Positions 53,960 to 63,591 are shown, counted from the first letter of the stretch. The stretch is DNA of 64,000 nt from Methanosarcina sp. UBA5 (GCF_002505485.1 NZ_DAVG01000080.1:137318-201317), one strand, 5' to 3'. Notes: generated from the sequence alone by a model not told the origin. Made by a program: numbers and translations.

Positions 53960-54559
53960 TGTTAATCTCTCTGCTGCGACGAGTTAAGGTGATGCGTGAG
54001 AATACATCACTTGAAGAACTGCAGTTAATCGCATGAGTAATTAATGAGTAATTAATGAGTAATTAAGCTCTTCACATAAAATAACCAAGCTATAAAAAAA
54101 CTTAGCTATTAGCAGATAAGCTATTAGCAGATAATTAACTGGTGGTAATTATCTGCCAGGAATTTATATTTTGCTGCTTTCAGATTTTATCCTTAGATTC
54201 ATATTTTGTGTCTTCAGATTTTATCCCTGGATTTGTGTTTTCTTGCCTTCGGATTTTAGCCCTAATTTATATAATCTTTATTTTATATAAGTGTTTATAA
54301 ACTTATCCAATATACCTTTATTCTAATTTTAGAAATTTGTTAATTTTAGAAAGGGCTTACATGTGAAAAATTTAAGAGAGTATGATATTTTGATAAAAAT
54401 ATCTTTTGATGAAAACTTATCTCGACAGATCATTTTTGATAAACTCCCTGATAAAACCCATTTTGACAATTCCCTCTTGATATATTCCGCTCAGGAATCT
54501 CCTTTAATGACTTAAAAATCTCCTTGCTTGAAAATTTCCCTAATGAGAGTATTTAGGAA
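53960..54559. repeat. Leader of the TraB gene with several short repeats
   Basis: No gene. GAGTAATTAAT occurs three times (54035-54066), AGCTATTAGCAGATAA twice (54103-54135), and a 34-base block with TTCAGATTTTATCC(C/T)T three times (54178, 54213 and degenerate at 54246). Confidence 0.65.
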
Positions 54560-55654
54560 TTACTCTGACCTCAGTTTCAGGATCCGTACAAGATCCGTTC
54601 TTGAGAGTATCCCTACGACCGATCTGTTATCAATAACCATAACTCGTCCGATATTTTTAGACGATACAAGTCTCAGAACATCACTGGCCTGCGCATCCGG
54701 AGATACCGAGAGAACATCTCTGGTCATAATATCCGATACCTGGACCACCGGGCGTTCAACAGAAGGAATACGCTGGATATCTGTAAACGTCACAATTCCT
54801 TTCAGGCTGTCTCCTTCCATTACAGGGTAACCCATATGTCTCTTCTCAAACATGAATTTAACAAGATCTTCCACGCTCATGGAAGGACTGACTGAAACCA
54901 CATTCTTGGTCATAATATCCCTGACCCGAATATTTTCGAGGGTTACCTCGGCCCGAGTAGAACGCTCTTCTTCAGATGCGCCGACATAAATAAAGAGCGC
55001 AATCAAAGGGAACCAGGGATTTCCTACGAGAATTCCGAAAATTGCCATGAGAACGGCAAAAAACTTCCCCATGGCTGCTGCACTCTGGGTAGCTTTCACA
55101 TAAGACATTCTTCTCGCGTAGAAAGAGCGAAGTATTCTGCCTCCGTCCATCGGAAAAGCAGGCAGCAGGTTGAAGATCCCGAGTACAAGGTTCATAACTC
55201 CAAGAATCCAAATGATAAGGTATACCGGATTTTGAGAATGAACAGGATTAAGGGAAATGAAATTTCCATATATAAAAAGGCAGGCCAAGCCTATTACAAG
55301 GCTTGTAAGGGGTCCAGCAGAAGCCATTTTTGCCTCCTGACCAGGTTTTCTGGGTATCTCTTCCATAGCCGATACTCCCCCAAAAAGGAAGAGAGTGATG
55401 CTCTCAATCTTGACCCCGTAACGCATTGCCATATATGAATGTGCAAGTTCATGTAGAAGGATCGAAGCAAAAAGCAGAATGGCGGTCAGGACTGAAAGCG
55501 AGTATCTTGTGATAGACGGCTCAACTCCCTCAAAACCGAAAGGCTGCGGGTTGATCGCAAACACATAAGCAAATATAGGTAATATGAGAAGAAAAGTTAT
55601 GTGCAGCCTTATAGGTATACCCATTACACTTCCGATTTTCACTGACGATTTCAT
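54560..55654 (-). CDS. Site-2 protease family metalloprotease with two CBS domains
   Basis: Intramembrane zinc protease of 364 residues. HELAH at 68-72 supplies the zinc-binding histidines and catalytic Glu. NLLPAFPMDGGRILRS holds the third ligand Asp. Four to six helices lie in the first 235 residues. Two CBS domains follow (about 245-300 and 305-360; IRVRDIMTKNVVSVSPSMSV and QVSDIMTRDVLSVSPDAQ), which likely sense adenine nucleotides. Substrates, perhaps membrane-tethered regulators, are unknown. Confidence 0.93.
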   Translation of the reverse strand: MKSSVKIGSVMGIPIRLHITFLLILPIFAYVFAINPQPFGFEGVEPSITRYSLSVLTAILLFASILLHELAHSYMAMRYGVKIESITLFLFGGVSAMEEIPRKPGQEAKMASAGPLTSLVIGLACLFIYGNFISLNPVHSQNPVYLIIWILGVMNLVLGIFNLLPAFPMDGGRILRSFYARRMSYVKATQSAAAMGKFFAVLMAIFGILVGNPWFPLIALFIYVGASEEERSTRAEVTLENIRVRDIMTKNVVSVSPSMSVEDLVKFMFEKRHMGYPVMEGDSLKGIVTFTDIQRIPSVERPVVQVSDIMTRDVLSVSPDAQASDVLRLVSSKNIGRVMVIDNRSVVGILSRTDLVRILKLRSE

Positions 55655-56218
55655 AAAATAAATACCCCCATTTTCATTTTTATAACATTAAAATATTAAA
55701 CAGATGACTAAATGTTGAGCTCATTCCAAAACTAATTTTATCCTCAGATCAATAAGAATTTCAGAACATTTTTTTCGTAATCATAAACTTATTGATTATT
55801 TCCTAATTCGAGATCTACAGAAGTAGTTTTGAGTTATAGGATAGGCTCGTTGAATATAAACTAACGCTAAATCAAGTAAAGCTGAATCTGAATTTAAAAT
55901 ATAAGGTCCAGACTGTCAAGAATAATACAGCTCATGGAGAATCGAAATTCGTAGCGAGTCCTGTCCATAAGTCCCGCTAGAGTTGCTTGTAAATTTCCCT
56001 AACTTTGCTCATAAACTCCCCTGATGAACCTTTCCTCATAAAGTCGTCTTGTAAGTTCCCCTGATCAAGTTGCCTTATAAATTTTTCTTCATAAAGATAA
56101 CTTACCCCTTTTATTATTTGGCGGTAATATTGGCGATAATATTATACATATCTGTTTGTACGTGATTAGTACGTATTAGCAAATTAACAGGATATAGAAA
56201 AGATACTAAGAGTAAGAT
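55655..56218. other. Intergenic region with degenerate repeats
   Basis: No gene. From 55975 to 56100 there are related blocks (CTTGTAA(A/G)TTCCCCTGAT, CTCATAAA(C/G)T) at about 35-base spacing; AT-rich elsewhere. Confidence 0.5.
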
Positions 56219-57406
56219 TTAGAGTTCTGCTGTTACTTTTATTAGATCTTGCAGGAATTCTTCTATATCACGGGCTGTGTTGTGAGGCATCAGGACCAGG
56301 CGAAGAGATCTTGGGTTGCGGGTAATTGAGACGTTCCAACCAAATTTCTTAAGAAGTTGCTCCCGTACAAGATCAGGGTTCGGAACTCTCAGGGCAACTA
56401 CATTCATTACAGGCTCGATCAGAGGTCCGAAGCCGAGTTTTCGAGCTTCTTCGACCAACTTTGCGGTAAGATGCATGCAATACTGTACATTTTTTCTGTA
56501 TCCTTCACGTCCCAGATACTTCATGACGGCGTAAGTGGCAGCGGCTGAAGCTCCACTGCGGGTGCCTGTAAGAGTAAACTGAGCCTTTGTTGTAAGATAT
56601 GGAGTATTTACCTTAAGGGAGTCCATAAAAGAAGGAGATCTGAATAATAGGGCGCCTGAGGGGATTGTGGAAAGTCCCATCTTATGTGGATCTATTGCAA
56701 TGGAGGTAACGCCTGGAACTTTGAAATCGAAAGAATATGGATTTTCAAGGAATGGAATCACAAACCCTCCGAAAGCCGCATCAATATGAAGGAAAAGTTC
56801 ATTCTCAAGAGCAAGTTTTGCAAGCTCTTCGATCGGATCTACCTGGCCGAATTCCGTATTTCCTGCTATCCCTACTAGTCCGATAGTGTTTTCATCAATC
56901 AGGCTTTCCACAGATGCAATGTCCACCTTGAATTCAGAATCCAGAAGAGCTCTTTTAACCTCAATGCCCATCATATTGGCGACCTTATCAAATGAGAAGT
57001 GAGCTGACTCGGGAACAACTATATTCAGGATCTTACCTGACTTTTTCCCGCCTTCAGTTACGAGGTTTTTCATGCACCTAATAGCCTGAATATTGGATTC
57101 CGTGCCTCCTGTTGTAAGGTAACCGCAAACCGAACTCTCACAGGATTCTCCGGAAGGAGTCTTAACAGACTGAGCATGAAGAAGTTCTCCCAGCATCCTG
57201 ATCACTTCTTTTTCCAGTCTGTGGGCACCTGCAAAAAGTCCCAGGTCACCCAAGTTAGCCTCAATAAATAGCCTGTGAGCCTCAACTGCAATTCTATGCG
57301 GATGAGTGCACATTGAACTCAAAACCCTATAGTAATCCGTATCTTCTGACTTTACATCTTCTAGATAGGAAAATATCTCTCTCTCAGAAAGACCCTGCTC
57401 ATTCAT
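56219..57406 (-). CDS. mfnA: L-tyrosine/L-aspartate decarboxylase MfnA
   Basis: PLP-dependent group II decarboxylase of 395 residues. In methanogens it makes tyramine for methanofuran; related archaeal proteins make beta-alanine from aspartate. [15 protein letters not shown] binds cofactor phosphate, [14 protein letters not shown] holds the Asp-x-Ala pair and [21 protein letters not shown] holds the Schiff-base lysine. [22 protein letters not shown] follows. Complete, single gene. Confidence 0.93.
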   Translation of the reverse strand: MNEQGLSEREIFSYLEDVKSEDTDYYRVLSSMCTHPHRIAVEAHRLFIEANLGDLGLFAGAHRLEKEVIRMLGELLHAQSVKTPSGESCESSVCGYLTTGGTESNIQAIRCMKNLVTEGGKKSGKILNIVVPESAHFSFDKVANMMGIEVKRALLDSEFKVDIASVESLIDENTIGLVGIAGNTEFGQVDPIEELAKLALENELFLHIDAAFGGFVIPFLENPYSFDFKVPGVTSIAIDPHKMGLSTIPSGALLFRSPSFMDSLKVNTPYLTTKAQFTLTGTRSGASAAATYAVMKYLGREGYRKNVQYCMHLTAKLVEEARKLGFGPLIEPVMNVVALRVPNPDLVREQLLKKFGWNVSITRNPRSLRLVLMPHNTARDIEEFLQDLIKVTAEL

Positions 57407-57600
57407 GTGGATAAAGTAAAACTAGTTTTATTTAAAAGACTTATGGAATATAGCCGGTAAACTGCTAAGTAACTCTACTAACGAAACCTCAAAAGAAATT
57501 AATTTTAGATATGTGATTGAAAGATAAAGAAAAAGTTCCAAAAAAGATATGTAAACAGTAACAGAGCGAGGAAACATCAAGAGGATATACACTAAATAAC
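57407..57600. other. Spacer, no gene
   Basis: Leader region of mfnA; AT-rich. A minus-strand 84-codon frame at 57489-57743 is only the translation of the tandem repeat next to it. Confidence 0.5.
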
Positions 57601-57730
57601 GAAATAAAGATAGAAGAAAATAGTGGAATAAAAGTAGGAAAATAAAGATAGAAAGAAATTAGTTGAATAAAAATAGGAAAATAAAGATAGAAAGAAATTA
57701 GTTGAATAAAAATAGGAAAATATAGAAAGG
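57601..57730. repeat. 39-base tandem repeat
   Basis: GAATAAAA(G/A)TAGGAAAA with the following TAAAGATAGAAAGAAATTAGTT starts at 57626, 57665 and 57704 (period exactly 39); a partial unit precedes at 57601. Purine-rich on the plus strand. Confidence 0.85.
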
Positions 57731-57880
57731 AAAAATAGATCAAAGAAAAACATAAAATATAGGAAAATATGGAAAAAAGTATGCAGTAGAGGGTAAAAAT
57801 AGTAGGTTGTTATATCGATTTGATATCTAAAAAATTAGTGTTAGGTTATCGTAATCATATGAATGTCTGCTTCAGAGGGA

Positions 57881-57903
57881 GACCCCTATATTTCGATTGG
57901 AAC
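57881..57903 (-). promoter_or_regulatory. ORB-like box 1
   Basis: On the minus strand GTTCCAATCGAAATATAGGG then GTC; full-consensus Orc1-binding pattern with a GGGG tail. Confidence 0.7.
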
Positions 57904-58182
57904 AATTTCCATCGGTCTAGAAGAAGCAAATTTCTAAGAACATGTAAATAATTTACGAGTCTTAAGAAAAAATTTATTTTTCTGATTTTTGTTTATTAAT
58001 AATACTTTCTAAAAAACTGATTAAAATAACTGATCTTTTTAATGATAAGATATTTATACTATTAATTTTATAACAAAACAACATTATTTTGCATATAAAC
58101 AAAATGAAATCTTATTTTATTTTGCGGTTTTGAATCTAAAATCCCTTTAATGGAAATCATGGGGTCCGGGGGTTATATAAAC

Positions 58183-58205
58183 ATTCCATTCGAAATACAG
58201 GGGTC
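58183..58205 (+). promoter_or_regulatory. ORB-like box 2
   Basis: ATTCCATTCGAAATACAGGG then GTC; 20 of 23 positions equal box 1 and opposite orientation. Confidence 0.7.
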
Positions 58206-58502
58206 TACTTTATTTTCATTCTTTTCTGCACTTTTTCTTATTTCCTTAACTTTCTTAAATCTCCTAACTTTTTGTTATTTTCGTAATTTTTTAATGAAAC
58301 AAGCTCTTCCTTTCTCCTTATTTACCTCATCTTTTTCTCAATTTCCCGATGTAAATAGTTTTAAATCTAAAACTATTTTAAATTTACTGGAAGTTATAAA
58401 AACTCATTATTTACGAGCAATTCAATTTACATAATTCTAATTTTATCTTAAAATTTTTATTCTCTGATTTTATTTAATAATCTCAAAAATTTTAATAATT
58501 TG

Positions 58503-58525
58503 TTTCCATACGAAATGAAGGATTT
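58503..58525 (+). promoter_or_regulatory. ORB-like box 3 (weak)
   Basis: TTTCCATACGAAATGAAGGA keeps the TTCCA-GAAAT part but loses the GGGGTC tail (about 16 of 23). Confidence 0.4.
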
Positions 58526-58626
58526 AAATTCAACCTCTATTGGTTCTGGAATTTTGAATCTTTTATCTCAGATGTATTTGGTCTCATGATGCTGATTTCT
58601 ATATAGAATATTTAAGGTAAAAGTCG

Positions 58627-58649
58627 TTTCCATTAGAAATAAACGGGTC
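58627..58649 (+). promoter_or_regulatory. ORB-like box 4
   Basis: TTTCCATTAGAAATAAACGG then GTC; 19 of 23 positions equal box 2, same orientation. Confidence 0.55.
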
Positions 58650-59254
58650 TTTACCATAACAATTAATACGGTGTACTTCCATTGCATCTACTGCAAATAT
58701 AGCTTAAACTTACTTGTTTATAAACCAATTTCACCTAAAGTTTTGACAAAAGAAAATCCAGAAAAATCCGAAATATAGATTTCATCTGGGCTTGCGAAGT
58801 ATCTTAATACTTAAGACTTGCCCGCCATTTTATCAGCAATTAGTAGAAAATAAGAGTTTCAGGCATTAACTATAAGAAATATGTATCTTCTATCCCTTTC
58901 TCTTCATGAACAGGATTCATAGGGTTTTTCATAAAAGGTATAAACAATAATGAAGTAAAATCTCAGAAATCCTAAAGTATACTTTAGTTCTAGATATTGA
59001 GAACTAAGAATTTGGAATTAAAAGTTTAATCCTCTCCCCTTTCCAAATATCCCTTGCATAGAACCCCCATTGAACCCCAATTTACAACTCCCTCTAAAAT
59101 TACTTGATGACCATCACAATAATTATTGAAACTACTCAATGGCTATTGTAACATCAGTCTAGAGCTTGTCAAGCAGTTATGATTACAATTACCTAAGCGT
59201 TTGAGCAGGAAAACTAAAAACCACTCTAATAAGAGAACTATAAAATGTGTCCTT
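58650..59254. other. AT-rich spacer between ORB cluster and orc1
   Basis: No gene. An imperfect palindrome with GGGC ... AGTAT/ATACT ... GCCC arms spans about 58790-58828. Confidence 0.45.
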
Positions 59255-59333
59255 AAAAAGGCAACTCTAAAAAACATAGCTCTAAAAACGTAACTCTAAA
59301 AATGTAACTCTAAAACGCAGCTCTAAAAGCACA
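59255..59333 (+). repeat. Short tandem repeat upstream of orc1
   Basis: Five or six units like GTAACTCTAAAAA(C/T) at 13-17-base spacing (GCAACTCTAAAAAA, TAGCTCTAAAAAC, GTAACTCTAAAAAT, GTAACTCTAAAAC, CAGCTCTAAAAG). The DNA from here to 59636 is otherwise AT-rich and should hold the orc1 promoter. Confidence 0.7.
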
Positions 59334-59636
59334 AATATTCAATAGTTATGGATTCGGATAATTAAAATCGGCTGCAGACTGTAAAATTTCCTCCTGATTT
59401 CAGGCAGCAGTAAAACGCTTAAAATTAGTAAAACATTTAAATAAGGTAAATAGAAGGTAGTACAGAGTTTATTAACTATAATAATTAATTTATTATATAT
59501 ATTAATAATTTACATATTTAAGTTACTGTATAAATTAATCTAAAATATTGATTATTTGCATTATATTAATCATCCAAGTTAGAAGTATCTTAATCCCTTA
59601 AATGCTTAATATCATAATTTTTATAGAGGGTCATTC

Positions 59637-60881
59637 ATGATAAAAGCTCAATCATTAGACGGCTTATTCGAAAAATTACTTGACGGAAAATCAATTTTCA
59701 AAAACAAAGAAGTACTTCGGCCTTCTTACACTCCTGATCTTTTGTTGCACAGAAACGAGCAAATTAACAGTCTTGCGACAATCCTGGTTTCTGCACTCCG
59801 AGGAGAGACTCCTTCCAATGTACTTATTTATGGGAAAACCGGGACAGGAAAAACCGCAGTTACTCGCTACGTTGGAAAAGAACTTGAAAGGGTGAGTGAA
59901 GACAAATCACTTTTCTGTTCGGTTGTTTATATCAATTGTGAAGTAATCGATACACAGTACCGGCTCCTTGCAAATCTTGCCAGACATTTCGAAGAAGAAG
60001 TTCCTATGACCGGGTGGCCTACTGACCAGGTCTTCATGAAATTTAAGGAGGCAATCGATTCCAGAGAGCAGGTCATTGTCATAATTCTGGACGAAATCGA
60101 TAAGCTGATCAAAAAAGGTGATGATGTTCTTTATAATCTGTCGAGAATCAATACAGATCTTCGGAGAGCCAAAGTCAGTATGATCGGCGTTTCAAACGAC
60201 CTGAAATTCACTGAATTTCTGGATCCCAGGGTCAAAAGCTCCCTGGGTGAAGAAGAACTGATTTTCCCTCCTTATGACGCTGAACAGATAAGTGATATCC
60301 TGAAACAAAGAGCAAAAATGGCTTACACCGTCGACGCTCTCGGTGAGATGGTAATTCCCTTATGCGCCGCTTTTGCAGCTCAGGAACACGGCGATGCAAG
60401 GCGCGCACTTGACCTCCTGCGAGTCTCAGGGGAAATTGCAGAACGGGAAAATCAGCCTCAGGTTCTTGAAGAGCACGTAAGGCGCGCTCAGGAAAAAATC
60501 GAAATTGATCGCGTGGTCGAAGTGGTAAGAACCCTTCCCACCCAGTCCAAACTTGTACTCTATAGTATCATTCTTTTGCGAAACAGGGGCAGAGAAGGTA
60601 AGAATGTCACAACTGGTGAGATGTACAATGTTTATCGCCAGCTCTGCCACCATATTGATGTGGATATTCTTACCCAGCGCAGGGTTACCGATCTCATGTC
60701 CGAACTTGATATGTTGGGTATAGTCAACGCAGTGGTTGTAAGTAAAGGCCGCTACGGTCGAACGAAAGAAATTTCCTTGAGCGTTCCAGTAGAAAGCACC
60801 CGTAAAGTACTTCTTGAGGATTACAGGCTCAAGCCCCTTGTAGATTTTAAAACTTCAGTCTTCAGCAAGATGTTTTCATAA
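59637..60881 (+). CDS. orc1: Orc1/Cdc6 replication initiator
   Basis: Archaeal origin-binding initiator of 414 residues that recognises ORB boxes and loads MCM. AAA+ domain with Walker A LIYGKTGTGKTAVTRYV (about residue 63), Walker B VIIILDEIDKL, sensor-1 MIGVSNDLKF and sensor-2 region HGDARRALDLLR. C-terminal winged helix (about 310-400) with LPTQSKLVLYSIILL, TQRRVTDLMSELDMLGIV and GRYGRTKEISL. AGAGG precedes the ATG. Position beside ORB repeats marks the origin. Confidence 0.96.
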   Translation: MIKAQSLDGLFEKLLDGKSIFKNKEVLRPSYTPDLLLHRNEQINSLATILVSALRGETPSNVLIYGKTGTGKTAVTRYVGKELERVSEDKSLFCSVVYINCEVIDTQYRLLANLARHFEEEVPMTGWPTDQVFMKFKEAIDSREQVIVIILDEIDKLIKKGDDVLYNLSRINTDLRRAKVSMIGVSNDLKFTEFLDPRVKSSLGEEELIFPPYDAEQISDILKQRAKMAYTVDALGEMVIPLCAAFAAQEHGDARRALDLLRVSGEIAERENQPQVLEEHVRRAQEKIEIDRVVEVVRTLPTQSKLVLYSIILLRNRGREGKNVTTGEMYNVYRQLCHHIDVDILTQRRVTDLMSELDMLGIVNAVVVSKGRYGRTKEISLSVPVESTRKVLLEDYRLKPLVDFKTSVFSKMFS

Positions 60882-60931
60882 GGATGAGATCTTTTTCATA
60901 AGAATAAAACATTTTTCATAAGGATGAGATC
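60872..60931 (+). repeat. 20-base tandem repeat starting at the orc1 stop codon
   Basis: Three abutting 20-base units: 60872-60891 (GTTTTCATAAGGATGAGATC), 60892-60911 (TTTTTCATAAGAATAAAACA) and 60912-60931 (TTTTTCATAAGGATGAGATC). The first includes the orc1 stop TAA (60879-60881). Confidence 0.85.
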
Positions 60932-61227
60932 ATCATATTCTCTATCCTAGACTTTTTGGCCCACCTGCTAACTTTTCACTTTTTCAGGGTTTCCTTGACC
61001 TTTTTTAACTTTCTTACTTCAGATTTTTTTGACTATCTCTGACCTTTCCTTAATCTCAGTTTCTTCAGTTTTTTGCGCTCTGGCTTATTTTCTATTATCC
61101 AGGTGTTAGTTTTCAGGAAATAATATATACGATCCTGTGATTTGACTAGAATCATATCGTTTCACGGTTAGTTTATGGACTACATTATCCAGCTTACTGC
61201 TTAAATTTATAATTTTAGCTTTATTCA
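60932..61227 (+). terminator. T/C-rich 3' flank of orc1
   Basis: From about 60960 to 61090 the plus strand is rich in T with repeated CTTTTT and ACTTTC runs, suitable for archaeal termination. No gene. Confidence 0.45.
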
Positions 61228-61405
61228 CCTTTGAAATTAGGATTCGATAATATTCAGATTTCTGTTCAAATCTAATGATTCAATAATTCAAATCCAATAA
61301 TTCGCGATTAGAAAATTCACATTCAATGATTCACTATTATTCAAGTTAATAATTCAGATCTAATGGCTCAGGTTAATAGTTTAAGTTCAATAATTAAAGT
61401 TTAAA
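61228..61405 (+). repeat. Degenerate repeats in leader of the UPF0200 gene
   Basis: Recurring (T/C)AATGATTCA and AATAATTCA(A/G) blocks about every 18-22 bases, for example near 61278, 61292, 61324 and 61347. No gene. Confidence 0.55.
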
Positions 61406-61417
61406 AGGTAATTTTTG

Positions 61418-61978
61418 ATGAAGATAATAGCGTTCGTAGGCATGCCAGCATCTGGGAAGTCGGAAGCTGCTAGAATTGCTGCTCAAATGGGTATTCCCGT
61501 TATTAATATGGGTGATGTGATCCGGAAGGAAGTTTTAAGGTGCGGGCTTGAACCCAATGACTCCAATACCGGAATGGTTGCAACACAGCTTCGCAAATGC
61601 GAGGGTATGGATGCAGTCGCCATACGCTGCATTTCCCAAATCAGGGATGCTGGCTCTGATCTTGTTGTTGTGGACGGGGTGCGCGGGATTGCCGAAGTGG
61701 AATGCTTCAGGCGAGAATTCGGAGAAGGTTTTGTCCTGATTTCCATTTACGCTCCTATTGAAATCCGCTTTTCCAGAGTTCAAAAACGAGGCAGAAGCGA
61801 TGATATGAATAGTATAGAAGGGCTCCACAATCGGGATGAACGAGAACTCAGCTGGGGCATGGGAAAAGCTATAGAGGCATCCAATATCGAAATTGAAAAT
61901 AATTCAACTCTGGAAACTTTCAAAAAGGATGTTATTGAAGTTTTGAGCAACTACTTCGGAAAAAACCCCGCTGCGTAA
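61418..61978 (+). CDS. UPF0200 / dephospho-CoA-kinase-like P-loop protein
   Basis: Nucleotide-kinase-like protein of 186 residues. The P-loop IIAFVGMPASGKSEAARIA at the N-terminus, GIPVINMGDVIRKEV, LVVVDGVRGIAEVECFR and SRVQKRGRSDD are features of archaeal UPF0200 proteins, which are related to CoaE; recent archaeal CoA work has suggested alternative dephospho-CoA kinases, so the substrate is open. ATG 61418 has AAAGGT about 8 bases upstream. An RNA-binding protein gene follows closely and is probably cotranscribed. Confidence 0.8.
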   Translation: MKIIAFVGMPASGKSEAARIAAQMGIPVINMGDVIRKEVLRCGLEPNDSNTGMVATQLRKCEGMDAVAIRCISQIRDAGSDLVVVDGVRGIAEVECFRREFGEGFVLISIYAPIEIRFSRVQKRGRSDDMNSIEGLHNRDERELSWGMGKAIEASNIEIENNSTLETFKKDVIEVLSNYFGKNPAA

Positions 61979-62043
61979 TTCTCTTGAATATATTTCTGAA
62001 TAAAATCCGGAATAAATCATTTTTAAATTACTGGAGCAGATTT

Positions 62044-62538
62044 ATGATACATGTTAAGGTTTCAGCAGCTGTATATCCTACAGAAGACCTGGAAAAGGTT
62101 ATCAAAGCAGTTTCATCCCTTTTTACTGATATTGAACTCGAAAAGGAAGCTATTGAGGCCACAGGATCAGAAGCCACAGAATCAGAAACAGGAGTTTCTC
62201 CTTCCTTTTTTCTTTCAGGGGAAGGAGAAATTGACATTCTGCAAACCCTGCATAGGCTCATTCGCAGGGAAGAAATTATAGATAGTATTCGCAACAAAGC
62301 TTTCGGCAAAGGCTTATCCCTTGACGGGCTTTCGGTCCGCTTTTCACTTAACAAGCAGGCCGCTTTTGTTGGAATTCCCAGCGTTCCTGCACAGGAAGAA
62401 TCTCTTGGATCTATTGAAGTCTTTATCAGAGCTGATTCCCAGGAAGAAATGGAAAGACTTTTTGAATGGCTTTTGCCCCTTACTGAAGACGGAAAACCTG
62501 TCATTGAGGTAGATATGGACTATGTGGAGAGGGATTGA
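62044..62538 (+). CDS. COG1325-type RNA-binding (exosome-associated-like) protein
   Basis: A 164-residue archaeal protein of the COG1325 family, thought to bind RNA. Starts MIHVKVSAAVYPTEDLEKVIKAV, with the middle GEGEIDILQTLHRLIRREEIIDSIR and GLSVRFSLNKQAAFVGIPSV. An insert of Glu/Ser/Thr (ATGSEATESETG) is lineage-specific. ATG 62044 with GGAG 7-8 bases upstream is preferred over a frame reaching 61984. Lies just downstream of the UPF0200 gene, an arrangement found in other archaea too. Confidence 0.78.
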   Translation: MIHVKVSAAVYPTEDLEKVIKAVSSLFTDIELEKEAIEATGSEATESETGVSPSFFLSGEGEIDILQTLHRLIRREEIIDSIRNKAFGKGLSLDGLSVRFSLNKQAAFVGIPSVPAQEESLGSIEVFIRADSQEEMERLFEWLLPLTEDGKPVIEVDMDYVERD

Positions 62539-62636
62539 AGGGTTTTAATACGTTAGTGCAACACACATTTATTTCTCCATAAACTTTTAATATGTTTTTA
62601 ATACCTCTAATATTTTGTAAAACTGAGCTAATAAAT

Positions 62637-62716
62637 CGTTCATTTAAACAGTTTGTTTTGATAGTCATTTAAACAGTTAATCTAAGTAGTTCATTTAAAT
62701 AATTCAGTTAAATATA
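62637..62716 (+). repeat. Degenerate repeat before the TIM-barrel gene
   Basis: GTTCATTTAAACAGTT-type units near 62638, 62663 and 62689, spacing 25-26 bases. Confidence 0.6.
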
Positions 62717-62771
62717 TCTCAGTTCGCACCACAGATGTATATTGATAAATGAAAAGGAATGAATTTTCGTC

Positions 62772-63545
62772 ATGCAATTGCACAGAATCAGCTATTCTTC
62801 GCGTGCAGTAGTTGAAGACCCTTTCAAATGGGCTTACACGCTCGAAGACTATGGGTATACAGGTTGGGAAATCGTACAGGAAGGATCTCAGTGCCTGAAC
62901 AGCAAGAACATTCAGAACTTAAAAAATATTAGTGAAACCACAGGCCTCGAACTTACTCTGCACCTGCCTTTCTCGGATATGAATCTGGCAGGTCTGAATG
63001 ATTCAGTCAGGGCAGAAGTCATCAGGCAGATGAAGCACTACCTGACTCTTGCCTCTAACTATGTCAGTCTGGCTGTAGTACACCCTGGCTATCTTTCTCC
63101 TTATGGCGCGCAGGTTCCACAGGAAGCCTATTTTATCAATCTTGCCTCTCTCCGGGAAATATGTGACTTTGCAGCGGATTTCGGAATCTTGATTGCTGTC
63201 GAAAATATGCCCGACCTGCCGAAGATTTTCGGAAAATATCCTGACGAGATGCTTGAGATGCTTGAATCCATTGGAAGCCATAATGTAGGTTTTACCTTTG
63301 ATGTCGGACATGCCAATACTTTAGGTCTTGTTGATGAGTTTCTGGATCAGTTGGGTAATCATGTTTCCCATGTACATATCCATGATAACATGGGTAAAAA
63401 AGATGAACATCTGCCCCTTGGAAAAGGTGCAATAGATTGGAAACAAGTTATGGAAAAGCTTTCGGATTATAAAGGAATTTTCGTTACAGAGATGAGTTCT
63501 GTAGAAGAGGGAATTGAAAGTCTTGAGTTTTTAAGAAACCTATAA
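62772..63545 (+). CDS. Sugar-phosphate isomerase/epimerase-like TIM-barrel protein
   Basis: A 257-residue xylose-isomerase-like/AP-endonuclease-2 fold protein. Metal ligand segments: LTLHLPFSDMNLAG, LAVVHPGYLSP (His), GILIAVENMPDLPKIFG (Glu), NVGFTFDVGHANTLG (Asp, His), SHVHIHDNMGKKDEHLPLGKG (His, Asp) and GIFVTEMSS (Glu). Such proteins isomerise or cleave sugars or nick abasic DNA; the substrate cannot be named. The out-of-frame ATG at 62759 is rejected. Confidence 0.8.
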   Translation: MQLHRISYSSRAVVEDPFKWAYTLEDYGYTGWEIVQEGSQCLNSKNIQNLKNISETTGLELTLHLPFSDMNLAGLNDSVRAEVIRQMKHYLTLASNYVSLAVVHPGYLSPYGAQVPQEAYFINLASLREICDFAADFGILIAVENMPDLPKIFGKYPDEMLEMLESIGSHNVGFTFDVGHANTLGLVDEFLDQLGNHVSHVHIHDNMGKKDEHLPLGKGAIDWKQVMEKLSDYKGIFVTEMSSVEEGIESLEFLRNL

Positions 63546-63571
63546 GATTTAGGAGCAAGTAAGGACTAATC

Positions 63572-63591
63572 CCCGCCATTTCAATGGTGGG
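63572..63591 (+). repeat. IS200/IS605 left-end hairpin
   Basis: Nine-bp imperfect stem CCCGCCATT-TC-AATGGTGGG with one G-T pair; such subterminal hairpins are recognised by TnpA. Confidence 0.6.

Larger units (their letters stand above)
57881..58649. other. Candidate replication origin with ORB-like boxes and AT-rich core
   Basis: Origin recognition boxes of the archaeal type (TTCCA...GAAA...GGGG) sit next to orc1. Box 1 at 57881-57903 (minus; core TTCCAATCGAAATATAGGGG) and box 2 at 58183-58205 (plus; core TTCCATTCGAAATACAGGGG) share 20 of 23 positions and face inward around about 280 bases of very AT-rich DNA, a likely unwinding element. A half site lies at 58153-58166, weaker boxes at 58503-58525 and 58627-58649. 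The order and orientation match known archaeal origins. Confidence 0.75.

Noticed and set aside
57489..57743. 84-codon minus-strand frame with repeated Phe/Ile/Tyr
   Set aside because: Simply the translation of the 39-base tandem repeat.
58150..58434. 94-codon frame in the origin region
   Set aside because: Starts inside ORB-like sequence, Phe/Leu-rich because of AT-rich DNA, no Shine-Dalgarno sequence.
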